Counted from the first letter of the stretch, positions 41,956 through 54,892 are shown. The stretch is 64,000 nucleotides of DNA from Blastobasis lacticolella (GCA_905147135.1 LR990058.1:13801349-13865348), one strand, 5' to 3'. Notes: generated from the letters alone by a model not told the origin. A program made the numbers and translations.

Positions 41956-43962
41956 GCATAATTATTTATCAAATTAAACAAATAAACAATGAAAAAATAG
42001 TTTTCTTTATAATATATTTAAAATTCAACACCCACGGCAAATAACTAAAGAAATATTTATCTTAGTAGACAATTACAAAAGTGCATTTTACCGAAATGGT
42101 AAGCTACGGAACTACCACCAACTCACGGTTGAATCCACAAAAAAGATTTTCCAGCCAACGTTTGAAATTCGGACAATTCATTCCAACTTTCCACATTATA
42201 AAGACCTCAACTATATGAACCCAGAAAACAAAGGCGCTGATCTTTTTTCCCCCGAGACTAAAAAAACTTGGCTTCATCAAAAAGGTATTTCATTAAGACT
42301 CCAGCGGGTAGCCTGAAAGAAAAGAGCCCACATTCTTCGAGCCATCCACTTTTGTAATGAAGAATGTCCATTTTAAAAGGACGCGTCGGCTTTCGCGCGT
42401 CTTTTGTTTTCTAAGATATTTTTACTTCCATTTCTTTTTTCTATTCGATTTTTGTGCCAGTAAATTTTTGGCTGCCAGTGTATCTTGCTTCGACCGAAAA
42501 AAAAATATATTTCTCATTTACTTGGATACTTCAATAGAAGAAACTTATCTTACTTTTTGTATTAGGTCCTTACCTATGACATTGACGTTTTGTATGGCGA
42601 TAATAACGGAAACTGTAATTGTTATACAAGCAAATTTTTCTATCTCTTGATAATGGAAAATTCGGTTATTATGTAGATACAATCAAATAACATTAAGCTA
42701 TATAACATGGTGCATACTATTTTATTGCGATAACTACTCTTTTTATAAAATCACAGCTGGTAAAAGAGGTAAATTTGATGATAACTGAAACGGAATATTT
42801 TCAAACCCTTATAAAAACATATATTATCTACAATTAAAAATATTGTAGCAAATATATACTTTCGAGAAATCACTATTTCATAGATAAGGACTCACAAACA
42901 TATTGAGTAACATCGGAATAGATTCTATAACATTAAAAATAACCCATACGAAATCCTAGCACATTGATTCAATACGGAGGGAACCTACACGGCCGCGAGT
43001 ATCAGCCCTTAAACGCAAAATTGAAACTTAAGTTCTAAGCAAACAAATCTCATCCTAATAGCATTTCCATGGGAAAAGCACAGCCAGTACGTCACAAAGA
43101 ATATTGTCAAATAGTTCGCCACTCCACTAGATTAATATCCGATGAACAAACGACAAACAAATTCGCGAATCATTCGAAAATATAACACAAAAATACAATG
43201 GACACACTCAATACCACTCTAAGTTGACAACCATAGACGTCATTTTAGCTGTAGCTTTGTCTCGTTGAAGGCAAAGGGATTGTGTCAGACGTCCATCGAA
43301 ACACGTTGACAAGTTTTGGAGGGTCGTGTAGGCAAATAAAAAAGCAATATATGGCCCCATGGGTGACGCCACGTGCCGCTGCGCTAAGTGTTGTAATATT
43401 GAGATGGTGTCGTGGTAATTGGCGTTCAATTTGCTGTGATAGTGGCCTCGACGCGTCTGTATAGATTTGGTAACAAATTTGTCTATTAATTTATGCTTAT
43501 TTATCTCTTTGGCTTAGTTTTCTTTCAAATAGATGAAAAGAAATATTTGTTGATTATAATTACCAATACCTGTGGAGACGATATCAATTGAGTTTTCAAT
43601 ATCTCTCTCGATTTGTGTCGAAGTATGCGAGTCACAAAGTTATATTTCGTGCGACCACAGCCATGCTACGCCTCGTAGCGTCGGTCCCTTTTTGGGCGCC
43701 AAATGCCTGTTCTTTTAGAGATGTCTTTTTAACCGTAACAATGATAATGCTAGCGCGTGGTGGCCCATTAAAGTGGTAAGTAGACTGTGAGTGTGCCGTA
43801 GGTTATCCTACGTCATCGAGCACAAGAACAATTTTACTTTGCAGCTATAGTAGAGATTTTAGAATTCTACCCGCGCACATAATTTATTTGTGCCAAATAT
43901 CGACTTTTCTTAGTTAACCCCATAAGAAGTAAAAGAAACCGATCTGCCTCACATTCTCTTGG
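41956..43962. other. long AT-rich stretch, no gene seen
   Basis: No repeat family recognised apart from simple AT-rich runs. 42355-42400 and 43205-43460 are somewhat GC-richer. Frames of 60-97 residues carry no domain and look like chance. Confidence 0.35.
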
Positions 43963-44110
43963 CCATCATCCAATCTGGTCAGGTCACGGTGGTCAAATGA
44001 CAGTCGCTCTACTGTAATCACCTGATCTGCCAAATCCTGGATCATGATCAAGCCGGACCCCGGGTGCGCGAGAGCACCAACGAGACTTCATTCAACGCCA
44101 AGATGTTTTT
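43963..44110 (+). mobile_element. SINE-A copy 10 (3' half)
   Basis: 'catccaatctggtcaggtca' to 'cattcaacgccaagatg', with a shortened 'ggaccccgggtgcgcgagag' segment. Confidence 0.75.
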
Positions 44111-46189
44111 TTTAAATAATGCTGTTGATACTAAGTAATCCGGCATCTTCTATTACCGAAAACAGAGAGCAAGAAAAAGCTTGTAATATGGGACCAAGTT
44201 GTGGAAGTAAATAAGACAAATTACTTAGTTGAGATTTCTAAATATGAAGTATGGTGAATATTAGATATGAATTTAGCCGGTTTGTGTTTCCATTTTGTAT
44301 CCAGTGTACTAAGAGAACATTGTCCCTTCACAACTGGACTAGGTTTGATAACACGATCTACACTTTGATCGGTCTTCTTAAGGTTTTATGGAGTCTTAAC
44401 ACTGGTGATCACACACATACGCTCATCAACAACCCAACACAGCTACTGCTGGATTTCAGAAGTTAAACGATTATAACACCCCTCTTTTTCATTGGACGTT
44501 AAAAATACCATCTCCTTAATCTGCTTTACATTCGTTGTTCCTAGACAGTCAGCAAAATAAAAACAATAATTGCTTTATGCGCCGCCATTTTCATTTCCAT
44601 GATTTTCCTTGCTTCCATTTCCTTTTTGTCACCCGCAAAACAATTAAAAATATTTCAATAATTAAAAACCGTCTGGCTCATAAATTACTTTATCGCGGTT
44701 TTTTTGTGTCTAGGTGACGTTGGGTTTGTGATGCTTTTTAGTTATTTCATAAGTGAGTTATCGTTTTATAGAGTTTTAGTAGTTAGCGCTAAGAAAATGT
44801 TTTCTACATACTCACATTACAACAATTTTAATTGCCATGTTTTCATGTAATAGAACGCTACCCTTTTAAGAAAAAAAAAAACTAAATTTTGGGTCATTTA
44901 ATACACACAAAAGTGTCTGCATACTACACGTACACTACTTTTGAAAAATAATGAAGAAAAAATCCACCGAATATTTTAGAGTATTTGTGAAAAAATAGGC
45001 AAATGCATACAAAAAAAAACACTAAACTACTACCGTGTTTAATAATGTCCATTAATTCACCAGTTAACAATTACTACGAGCGCTTTCTTAATAGCCCCGC
45101 CCGCCACCCGCGCCCGCAGTTTACGGTATTTTTAATTCATTCCGCCGTTATTACTTACATCGCCTCATTCCTTGAGGTGTAATTTGCGTACGAAATGAGA
45201 ATTAAGAATTTTCAATTAATTCAGCATAATTTTGCTATTATTACGTGGTAATATACCTAATATATATTCAAATGTTGTACAACCTGTAAAGATACTTAAA
45301 GCAGAGCAATATAATTGTTCAAATTGATTTAGGCTTAATTTCAGCAAGATTAAAGGGGATTTGTATAAGCCTCTAAAACTAACTGATTTCAAATGAAATT
45401 GAAGCCCAAGTCTCTAGTGGAATGGACTTAGATTTTGATCCCGAAAAATAAAAGTACCTACGAAAGAATTTTAGAAAGCGATAAAGCTAGTATATAAAGA
45501 AAAATTAAAAGGCACCCATCCATCTATTCATTTATCCATACCCTCCCAATTTAGCCTAATCACACAACTACCCCCGGTTGAGTTTAATTGCAAATTCTCC
45601 ACTCGTTCGCGTCTCAACATCGATTACAAGAATGTAATTACCGCATCGCTGCCGGCATGTTTGTAGTTCGCACCGCGCCGTGTTTACCCTCAACTGTCGC
45701 TCAATCGATAGCTCGCACCGCTTTGTAGAAGTCGGGTAAATTAAAAGTTTGTTGATACGTAATCTCAGTCGGATATTGTGATTTGTGTTTGCTGTGAGGC
45801 TTTAGGTAGTAGTGGGTTGAACAATGGACATGTTTTTGATAGGGTTGAATTGGTGGTGATACAAGAAGGTACTTACTTGTTTAAAAGTAATATTCACTTC
45901 ATTGTAAAAACGATTAAATGTGATTTAGGTAACTTACGTGAGTTACGGAGTAGGAAGGTGTGGGCAGACAATGAAAGAAGAAGACTCGGAAATATTATAC
46001 AGTCCATAACACAGTTCTTTTATTATTAGAATTTTTTCAGTTAGACAATTTAATAATAGTGCGCATAACTCGACTCAATCTTAAATTTAATGCTGGTTAT
46101 AAAACATTAATCGTGAAATGTGTCAGGTACACTTTGGTACAACATTTATTTATAAAGTAATGAATAATGCCTACAGAGATATGAAAAAG
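44111..46189. other. AT-rich, no gene seen; GC patches
   Basis: 45090-45130 ('ccccgcccgccacccgcgcc') and 45600-45730 ('gctgccggcatgtttgtag') are GC-rich, single-copy-looking islands, the former followed by TAAT-rich sequence. They could be conserved non-coding elements. No gene recognised. Confidence 0.3.
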
Positions 46190-46325
46190 GTTTAGACGCG
46201 AGGTAATTACTACGCGCCAAAATTTATCAAAGCTAGTATTACATTACCGTATAACACGATCGCGAAAAGATAAGAATTGTACATCGCAAACAAAATTTAC
46301 TTACGTGTAAATCGTACAGCGAATA
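46190..46325 (+). repeat. local diverged repeat, unit 1
   Basis: 'gcgccaaaatttatcaaagc' and 'acatcgcaaacaaaat' are echoed at 46838-47110 and 47845-47960. This is the most diverged of three local copies. Confidence 0.4.
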
Positions 46326-46507
46326 TTACATAAGGACCTAACAGAAGTGAAAGAGCTACCACTCTTGGAAAAAAAATAGTTTTCTAAATAAATTTGAAAT
46401 AGACGTTTTTTAAACTTTTAAATTTTTTCTTAAAACGGTCGCGGTAATTTTAAATAAGATGTTCATATTATGAATGACAGATAGCACTTAAAGATTTGTG
46501 CGATATC

Positions 46508-46745
46508 TAAAACCGACAAGCAAACAGGCAAGCAGGCCAGCCACCTGACGGAAAGTGGTCGCCACTGCCTATATTAGCAACACCAAGAGTATCGCCAATG
46601 CGTTGCCCACCTCTATAACTCGTTACTCTGGCAGCAAAAAGGGCAAATGCCCCTCCACTGCCAAAGCTACGGTTACCCAAATCCCCACCCCATGAAGCAC
46701 TAGAGACCTTACTCATCGGCAGAAACACAATACTATTTAAAAGAG
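46508..46745 (-). mobile_element. LINE-E 3' end, longer copy
   Basis: 'aagcaaacaggcaagcaggc', 'cacctgacggaaagtggtcg' and 'aatgcgttgcccacctctat' continue into 'ttactctggcagcaaaaagg' and 'tgaagcactagagaccttac'. Inverted. It lies between local repeat units 1 and 2. Confidence 0.65.
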
Positions 46746-46837
46746 TATTGCCACTGAATATTAAATATTTAAAAATTTATATTTATGTGTAAAACAAGAA
46801 GATGAAGATTTTGCGAATGAACCTAGTTACAAAGTAC

Positions 46838-47110
46838 CTTGTTGGGCGCCAAAAAATATCAAAGACAGTATTAGATCGACGTATAACTCAGTCATGAAAT
46901 AAAATCGCGCTTAAAAAAATACCTTCGTTTGCCTTATAAGTGAGGAATTGTATACCACTGCCTAAATAATATATAATATTTTTTAATTATTAAAGCCGTC
47001 CATTCTAACTTGAAAATCTTTACGCGTTTGCAATGCCTAACGCGGGGAACGATATCACTCTGCCCATCGCAAACAACACTTGCGTGTGCGTTGTACTGTG
47101 AAACGACACT
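46838..47110 (+). repeat. local diverged repeat, unit 2
   Basis: 'cttgttgggcgccaaaaaat' at 46840 and 'acgatatcactctgcccatc' at 47048 both recur in unit 3 at 47845-47960. Confidence 0.6.
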
Positions 47111-47844
47111 AATGTGTTCTCCATGGCACTTTTGAAGTCCCGACGCGCGCCACGTGACTACAGCATCAATTGACGCCTTTTCATTAGAAAACATTAGCGA
47201 GAGAGATCGTCGACGCCGATATTGGGGTGTCTGGGCTTGTTATTGGCGTCATATCCACTTGGTCGTGTGTCTTCGTGATAGAGCAAATTTCGATTTAGAA
47301 ATAAGCGTGTAGGTGCTTTATTTAGGTATTAATTGTACAAAAGATACAGACAATATCAGTGACAGAAGTATAGGAAACAGGCCTACTTATTTCTATGATG
47401 AATTTGTTCCAGCAGGCCTGCAGTAGAGAGATGGTGGTAGTTAGATGCAGTGACGTGCACAACTTACAATAACAGCAACAATATAAATAAATTTGCCTTA
47501 TTACTATGCTATATATATAAATACATGTACCTATGTAGGTATACATATACATACGTATAAAATAAATAACAAATAAAAATACATACACATACTTACCTAT
47601 ATTAAACAGATAGAGAAAGGTAGTTAATACACAAGCTCTTTAACACGATTTTTGAAAAGTCGAAATTGATCATGTAGCTACGGGAATGCCAAGATCATTG
47701 ATGATCATTGGTATAAAGTGTTGTTAAAGAAATATTTAAATATTTTCACCACATTTCAATAGAAGCAGAGGAAAGTTTCCTGGGCGTTTTAGTACAAGAT
47801 TACTAGATTATTTTACTTGTAAATAATATTTTTCTAAAAAAAAG
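47111..47844. other. no gene seen
   Basis: AT-rich with 'tacctatgtaggtatacata'-type low-complexity runs near 47530. No gene. Confidence 0.3.
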
Positions 47845-47965
47845 AAGTGCCTTGTTGGGCGCCAATATTACTATAGCTAATATTGCAACGCCTAACACGG
47901 GGAACGATATCACTCTGCCCATCGCAAACACTTGCGTGTGCGCTGTACTGTGAATCTGAATCTGT
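47845..47965 (+). repeat. local diverged repeat, unit 3
   Basis: 'ccttgttgggcgccaatatt' and 'ggggaacgatatcactctgc', then 'cacttgcgtgtgcgctgtac', match unit 2 closely but with the intervening DNA deleted. Followed by a small duplication of 'ctgtactgtgaat'. Confidence 0.6.
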
Positions 47966-48599
47966 ACTGTGAATAATATTTCATTTTCAGTACCAGCGGC
48001 AACCCTGAGCAGTCAATAAAACATAGAATCTTTGAATGTACAGCAAGTTACAGCAGGCAAGCGGAAGATTTTCAGTCTCGTTCGGCCGAACCTCTCGCTC
48101 ACTTGACGAAATGTAATACGAAAATTTAAAAGTTTTATTACCAGCAGGTACTTAAGAACCATACGGTAAATAAAATGTTCAGTACGTCCATACGTAAATA
48201 GATATGTAGGTAGTAGGTGTAGATAACCTCTACGTACCTAAGTCTTTACATTTATTCACAACCACCTGACACCACAGCAGACATGAAACAAGCGTCCGCT
48301 TATATCAAATCTCTCTGCGGTGCTGCGCTGTACTCAAAATGTGACACCAAGCTGAAAGACACTATTTAAGTACGTGTAGTCCACTTCAAACGATTTGATA
48401 CTTTGATTTTTTTAGACTGATACTGGTACTAGCACTGCTATTTATTGGTAGTTTCATTCTACACCATGTCACTTTCTTTCATTATACATAAATGTCCACT
48501 GAGTTTAAACTCAGTTTAAATTGTGTTATTATTTAATGTACTTTTGTCACAGAATATTAGAACCTTTCGTGTTATTTTATTATACGTTATATTTTTGAT
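47966..48599. other. no gene seen
   Basis: AT-rich, featureless. Confidence 0.3.
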
Positions 48600-48835
48600 A
48601 AATTTCAGTGACAAACAAGCAGATAGTCCACCTGATGGTAGGTGCAAACTGTCGCCCAAAACATCTACAATTCATACATTTAGGTTGCACGTAACAAAAA
48701 TGTGGAACCGCCGGTGCGTCGTCACTGTGAGGACTAAGATGAAACGCCTCATGCCTGTAATTTCGCTTGCTACCTTATCCTTCAAACTGGAACACAATAA
48801 TGCAAGCTTTATTGCTAGATAGACTATCATCAGAG
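48600..48835 (+). repeat. repeat D copy 5
   Basis: 'acaaacaagcagatagtcca', 'gtgcaaactgtcgcccaaaa', 'gtgaggactaagatgaaacg', 'cttgctaccttatccttcaa'. Truncated at its 3' side. Confidence 0.7.
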
Positions 48836-49308
48836 AGGAAGTAAACAAAAAATTAAAATCAGTCTAATATACAGCACCCTACACTACACACCACCTACAC
48901 TCAAAGTCCATCAGCTATGACCCAAGCATCAAGACTGATGCCGCCGTAGCTCACGTCAAATCCGGTGAGATCCGGTTTATTTGCGCTCATATTGTGTGGA
49001 CACAATACTTGAGTGGATCTCCGCGACTGGCTACACTCTACACAGGGCCTTTGACGGTGTATCATGTACTTTTGACATGACTACATACACAGGGAAGCAT
49101 GTTATTTACGTAGAATAAGGTTCCGCGATTTTATTTGACAGAATATAAGCTGAAATCTTTCAAACTTCGTATCAGATCACTAGGTGTGTAAGTATATTGT
49201 AGATGGTTTATATAACTACTTTATTATGATATCATGTCATGGTTTCCCGTCGGACCTCAGGAAGCGATCACGTCAATAGCTCATAACAATCCTCTTCTGG
49301 TTACACAT
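48836..49308. other. no gene seen
   Basis: No recognisable feature. Confidence 0.3.
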
Positions 49309-49396
49309 TTAGTTCAGACAACTAAATGTGTAACCGTTATCCAATCTGGTCAGGTTCCTCTTAATAGGGTTACGGAGGTCAGATGACATTCGTAGC
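49309..49396 (+). mobile_element. SINE-A copy 11 (short internal piece)
   Basis: 'aactaaatgtgtaaccgtta' and 'tccaatctggtcaggttcct' to 'cggaggtcagatgacatt' match the SINE-A centre. Confidence 0.6.
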
Positions 49397-51270
49397 TCCC
49401 GAAGGGAATAGACCGGTTTGGATGCGGTTTTCTCTCTCTATTTGAAAGCCAGTTTATTCGAGATGTGTCTTTTGTTTCATTAAAATCGGTTTAGAAAATA
49501 ATTGAGTTTAAGTACCTAAACTTGGTAGGGGTTATCAGACTTTTTTGTCGGTTAGGTTATGGAAACAAGTGCTGTGCGCCTCTGCCTGATTGATGTAGCC
49601 CCATTTATCCAAAGATTGTATGCAGCGGCCAACATACGTTCGTAAACGGTTTAGTGACTTGAACTGCAGCTTGTGTCCTGGTGGTAGATATTCGGTGGGT
49701 GTGGTGGATCCATAGGTGTTGAATAATTGGTTTTGTGTGTTTGCCCATAGCCCATCTCATCCTAATATACTATTACTTAACTACTTCCTTCTAGAACCTT
49801 CTCAGTTTACACTAACTTCCCTTCGTAGCCTTTCTAAGTGACTTGCACTTACATCGTCGTGAACCGTCACAAAAGGAAAGTAGAAAATCGTATGAAACTA
49901 TAAACAAGCTAATGTTTGGCGATGGGTTTACCACCCCCTCCTTCCCCGCCCCCTGCCTGTAAGCTGTTTGACAAACAGCTTTCCGGACCCCGGCGAATGT
50001 TTTGCACGTCGATGCTGAGATATAAAACTGTATTTCACTGGGGATATGCTGAATTCCTCGGCTCTCAAAGCTGAGAGGCGAGTGTATTACTAACATGCCT
50101 TTTGGTTTTTATGGTAACTTTGCTACGATTTAAAACGTTGCTGAACATGCATCTTGATGATTGTTAATGCGAAAGTTTGTATGAGAATGTCTGTTATCTT
50201 TATCACGCTGGTTGTATTCTACGGAAGGTATTTTTTTATACTTTGCAGTGGGTACACTAGAATATCTAGCACCCGTTTTCACAAACAATACTTGTGTAAA
50301 GTAGCGTTTTACATTTACTAGGACATGGAGTGGATACAGGGCATATAAATGCATACCTTTACTGACACCCGTATTCAGAAACGTTAGTATCACAGTACGC
50401 GCGAGCGCACAGGGTTTCAACTGACATTACTTGAGTAAGTGGGGATCGATCGGCCGGCATTATGCGTCCGTCAAACTGAACGTAATTGACCAATAATAAA
50501 GCCAATGATATTGGACATAAAGCATAGATGGAGCCTCTACCTATAGAGAATGTACACGGTCACTCTGTCACAACTTCATACAAAAGACTTAATGTCCAGC
50601 TTAAGACCACCTAAATTTACAATAGCAGTGTTATGGAGGGAAGTACCCACGACCGCTTTCCTACTTTTTCTCCTCCACTTCAGCCTATCATCAGTTTCCA
50701 TCTTAGATACTTATCAAATAGATTTATGCAAGTTCTCACCAAATATCTCGACTCGTAAGGCTCAAACAACCAAATCAAATAGTTACTCAAAAATAGAAAA
50801 ATCGTGGAAAACAATAATTACCCAAATTTATTGAACGTTCTCCGACAAAACCATGGATAACCCAGTTACGCGTTTCATTCCCCACCTTAGATTCACCACA
50901 ATTACCCACAACAATGGGGTGGAATGTCACAAATCAATATCAGCAATTATGACCCAAACAGATGGGGAGCCCATCATAAATATCCTATAGGATACAGAGA
51001 CCTATACGATGATATTGCCCTTCATGAATCACCCCCCGTATTAAACCCCAAAATGAGGCGATTAACCCCAATGCACTCATTTAAATCTTATTTGTAGTTT
51101 TTAGTCGCAAATGTAAATAAGTAAATAGTTTAACTGCCTCTGTTTGAACTGAGGGAGGCGCTGGAGCTCGAAATTAGACGAATCCTGTGGGAACTTACGA
51201 ATTTGTGTCACATGATATCGATATAGGCATTCACAGGAACAGCGGCGAAGTGCATCCGCTAGTGATGCTC
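49397..51270. other. no gene seen
   Basis: Includes 'tttcattaaaatcggtttag' at about 49475 (edge of an old repeat) and a foldable 'agctgtttgacaaacagct' at 49962-49980. Frames of up to 96 residues show no domain. TATCGATA occurs once at 51216-51223. Confidence 0.35.
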
Positions 51271-51271
51271 T

Positions 51272-51389
51272 GTCCTAATTGGCAATGGTCGTGGGACCAT
51301 GATCGTACGCAGGACGTCGCCCGACCAATAGGAGACCACAAAATCGCTCGTTGCACGACCATGGTCGTAAGACCGTTGCCAATTAGGAC
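51272..51389. mobile_element. PIF/Harbinger-like MITE, copy 2
   Basis: 'gtcctaattggcaatggtcg' at the left is the near-exact inverse of 'accgttgccaattaggac' at the right, matching the 16929-17030 element. Sequence on its right is SINE-A body, and 'gatgctc' on its left fits the same SINE, so it probably landed in that SINE. Confidence 0.6.
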
Positions 51390-51393
51390 AACT

Positions 51394-51575
51394 CTTTATG
51401 CTGAGGAAAAACATCGTGATGAAACCTGCACATTCAGGCAATTCAATCTGATCAGGTTATACTTTTATCAGGGTCACGGAGGTCAAATGGCAGGTACTCC
51501 ACTCTAATTACCTGAGCACGGTCAAGGCGGACCCAGAGCCCTCATGAGCGAGAGCACAACTGAGACAATAAACGT
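51394..51575 (+). mobile_element. SINE-A copy 12 (3' part)
   Basis: 'aaaaacatcgtgatgaaacc' to 'gcacaactgagacaataaac' with a deletion inside. It abuts the PIF-like MITE. Confidence 0.7.
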
Positions 51576-51754
51576 GAATTTTCAAACTCAAGAATTACAC
51601 GAATTCGATATGTGAAAAACACCAACGGGAAATCCATATCATAGCTTTATCGCAAAAAACTATAAGAATACGAAGATTGTCGTCATAGGGGAGGAATGTA
51701 GCGAGAGGATAAAACCCATAATTTTTCTGTGTCTGAGAACTAAAATAAAAACTT
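51576..51754. other. no gene seen
   Basis: Short spacer between two SINE-A copies, no feature. Confidence 0.3.
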
Positions 51755-52066
51755 GACTTTAATATCCCGGTTGTACCTATCTCGCGCGAGGGTCTGGGTT
51801 CCGCATTGACTACGATCCAGGCTTTGCCATATCAGCTAATTAAAATGGAGCGACTGCTATCTGACCTCCGTGACGCTGTTAACAAGGGAATCTGACCAGA
51901 TTGGATCATTTTTACACATTCAGGCGCCTGCATGTGCAGGTTTCATCACGATGTTTCCCCTCACCGTATCGGCTTAGCATCCGTTAGTGTTCAACTAAAG
52001 TACATAACTCAGCAAATAGACATTGATACATGGCGGCACTGAAGTTCGAACTCGGTACCCACCCTC
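51755..52066 (-). mobile_element. SINE-A copy 13 (inverted)
   Basis: 'ctttaatatcccggttgtac' through 'aaaatggagcgactgctatc' to a degenerate head 'ttcgaactcggtaccc'. With copy 12 it forms another inverted pair. Confidence 0.75.
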
Positions 52067-52073
52067 GCTCTCA

Positions 52074-52435
52074 AGATAAGATAAGATAAGATAAGATAAT
52101 ATTTTAACAAATTTCCATTACAATAATCAATTTCGCATTAACTAAATATTAATTCCATCATGTCACAACATAAAATAAAATAATTGCAACGATATTAATG
52201 TCACTAATATAAAATTAGTAAATATAAATGTCAATATAAATATAAAAATGCCGGTATAAATGTCAAAATATCAATTTGTAGATGTATATTAAATGTCATT
52301 ATATTCGGGCAATTTCAATAATTCGTCAAACTCATAGAAGAGTTCAGTATGGAGCCAGTTTTGTAGCTTATTTTAAAACTGTTAAGGGAGGCTGCATTTC
52401 TGATAGCACTCGGCAAACGGTTATACACGCCAAGT
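52074..52435 (-). mobile_element. LINE C-terminus with (TTATC)n tail
   Basis: On the minus strand about 52431-52323 reads GVYNRLPSAIRNAASLNSFK followed by ISYKTGSIL, the 'YNxLPxxIRxxxSLxxFK' C-terminal block common to many non-LTR retrotransposons. The 3' UTR is AT-rich and ends in a (TTATC)n tail (plus strand ATAAG repeats at 52074-52099). A different family from LINE-E, with the clade not determined. Confidence 0.68.
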
Positions 52436-52455
52436 CACGTCACGTCACGTCACGT
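52436..52455. repeat. (CACGT)4 microsatellite
   Basis: Four perfect CACGT units, each holding the ACGT core, directly at the upstream edge of the LINE fragment. Confidence 0.9.
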
Positions 52456-54180
52456 CAAGGCAAGACGCTCTGTGTCTGAGAGACTTTTCTCTAAAAAAAC
52501 TAACAAACTAGGCGGAAATAGAATCGTTACATTATCCATCGAAACACATATTATAAAGGCTCCACCCAACGTTTTCCATACAAAAAACAAGCATAAAAAT
52601 CCCCGGTAGTTTGTTCCGCCCAATCGCTTTTCATACAACATTTCACGGTGCTTTGTCACGCACAATTCGGGCGTTTTGTGAAATGGCCGGGTTGTCAAAT
52701 TGGGGGTTTGCTCATCCGGCCGTTCACGAATTTGTCCCACCGGCAAAATATTTATTTCATTACTCCTATTCATGAGGTCTAATCTGTGTGGCGGTTAAAC
52801 TGCGAATGATCGATTTGGGTAGTTTGCGAAAAGCCGTTTTTATTAAGCAGTTTTGCCAGGTTGGAGAAAAATTTAAATAGGAAAAGCCATTACTGTGATT
52901 TTTGCTATGTTTTTGTTTTAATTATTCTAAAATATCATCTAAACTTTAATAATTTCATTTTCCGCCAACATTTCAACCACAAAAACTAGTAATTAAAACA
53001 TTACTTAAAATCTGTAATTAATAAAAAAATTACAAATAATAATAATAATAGTAAGTACCTTCTTTTACGTGGTGCCAACCCGTGGTTATTCATCTCTCCC
53101 AGACAGTCACACTTTACTACAACTCAAATACAGGCAACATTAAAAACCCCCTGCAAACACAGTTGTACCGCAACAGAGACAGTCAGGGAACAGATCATAG
53201 CTTACTTCATGGGGCGTCGCAGCAAGGGCCGGATTTTTTCGACCCCTGTGGCTGTATTATCTCACACCTCCACCGAAAAACCTACCCTACCCCTCTATAA
53301 ATAGAACCCAGTATGCCGTAGCAAAATCCTGTCACCGTAACTTCAGCGCTAAGCACTATTGTGAGGATAATGCCACCGTCAGAAGTAGATCCATTGTCGC
53401 TGACGTTCTTAGCCGAAATCCCACTTTGTGTTGTACACGTTAAGGTTGAATTTCGGATGTGTTTTCCGTAAGAATCGAGTAAGGGGTAAGTGAGATTGAT
53501 TTAATTCATCTGTATTGTCACTGGGCCTCTTAATTTTGAATGCGACTCGTATGGGCTTGGGGAGCCCTCGGTCTGGCTATGTGGGCGATTAAACGGTTCA
53601 ACTTTATAGTGTGGAAGAAGAATCTATTGTTGCCATGATGTCTTGTCGTTACTGGGTAGTTTGTACATGGTTGAACAAAATATTGAGGATGCACCAAGCA
53701 CTAGTGGGTGTTGTACAAGGCGAATCAACTATATTAGTGGTGCCGATTGATGAGTTGCAGGCGTAAACCAAGAAAATAGCTTTCAGGATACTGCCATTCA
53801 GACTTCACGCCCACCACTGTACGTTACGTTTCTTCTTGTTTGGCTATGATTATGATAGGTATCTATGAAACTATAGAAAATTAGAGGTAAATGATGATGA
53901 TGACACAACAGATTTGGCGTAAGATCTGTGTTAGAGTGCTGGTTTTCAGTGCTACATTTTGATACAATCTAAAAGAATTTCGCTGTAGTATTGTGAAAAT
54001 AATCCACTTGTGTTACTACTCAGAAAAAAAAATGTTAGCCAATGAGTTCAGCTAATTGAAGTTTAGTTACTTGCGTTTAAACTTTAGCAAACAGTATATT
54101 GCTAATGTATAGCGGTCACCACTCTCCACAGTGACTAATTTAGTATCTGGACGTGTTTTTTCAACACAGCTTTATCATCA
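52456..54180. other. no gene seen; minor repeat scraps
   Basis: 53695-53735 ('gtgggtgttgtacaaggcga') is a diverged SINE-B scrap. 53800-53820 ('cttcacgcccaccactgtac') resembles a LINE 3' UTR motif also seen near 33095. No domain-bearing ORF. Confidence 0.4.
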
Positions 54181-54360
54181 TAATCTTGGCGTTAAATCCC
54201 GGTTGCGGACAGGTGGGGGCCCGGGGTCCACCTTCCTGCTCTTCTTAGTCCGTTTGCTTGGTCTTCGGCATCTTATGGTGAGTCCGTTGGCACGCATGTC
54301 ACTCTCAACGACGTCCAGCCATCGTTTTTTGGGCCGGCCTATTCCTTTCCGTACCTAGCG
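54181..54360 (-). mobile_element. RTE-like LINE C-terminus carrying the SINE-A tail
   Basis: The minus strand from about 54352 reads GIGRPKKRWLDVVESDMRAN, then RTKKSRKVDPGP, one open frame. It runs straight into 'ggtggaccccgggccc' and ends 'ccgggatttaacgccaagat'. That terminal stretch is the same 3' tail that ends every complete SINE-A copy. SINE-A therefore shares its tail with this RTE-like family. A stop upstream near 54358 and 5' truncation make it dead. Confidence 0.78.
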
Positions 54361-54892
54361 GGGGTGGCAAGGCATCTGTTCCCCACGTACGCCTTTCAAC
54401 ACACAACTTATACGGCTATAACAGGAGCTATTTTCTACAGCACTCTGTGAACAATTCTGGCACAAGCTAGTTTCAAATAACATTCGATATTGTAACCCAC
54501 TTACATGCACTACGTAGATAGGTACATATCCGACCCCTGTCATATATATTTGTGCACAGGCATGCGTACATACCCGCTGTATGTAGAAAGGGACTGGACC
54601 CTTGTCTCGTCTCCAATCTAATAAACATCCAAAAGGACATTCGCAAAACAATTTGAAGAGTCTGATTCGATTCAACAGAGGTATGTATTGAGTATTGGTG
54701 GCACGAATAACTTTCGCGCCCGGGCTATGGGTTGGTGAATTGGAAATGGGATGGACTATGGATTTGTCAATATCACGAGGAAAATTATGCATTAGGTTGT
54801 CTTCCAGCTGCCTGAGTATTGACGCTTGATCTTGCGAGGACCACTGTGGAGTCTGTGTATATGAAGAGAGGTACATCATGTGGAGGTATAAA
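54361..54892. other. unassigned; 200-residue minus-strand open frame
   Basis: A minus-strand frame open from 54957 to 54355 begins inside a SINE-A head and ends within the LINE. Its translation has no signal peptide, domain or repeat that I recognise, and its ends lie in mobile elements. Chance openness is more likely than a gene. Confidence 0.3.

Noticed and set aside
50255..50400. TIR element suggested by 'cacccgttttcacaaac' and 'acacccgtattcagaaacg'
   Set aside because: The two strings are in the same orientation and differ, so they are not inverted termini.
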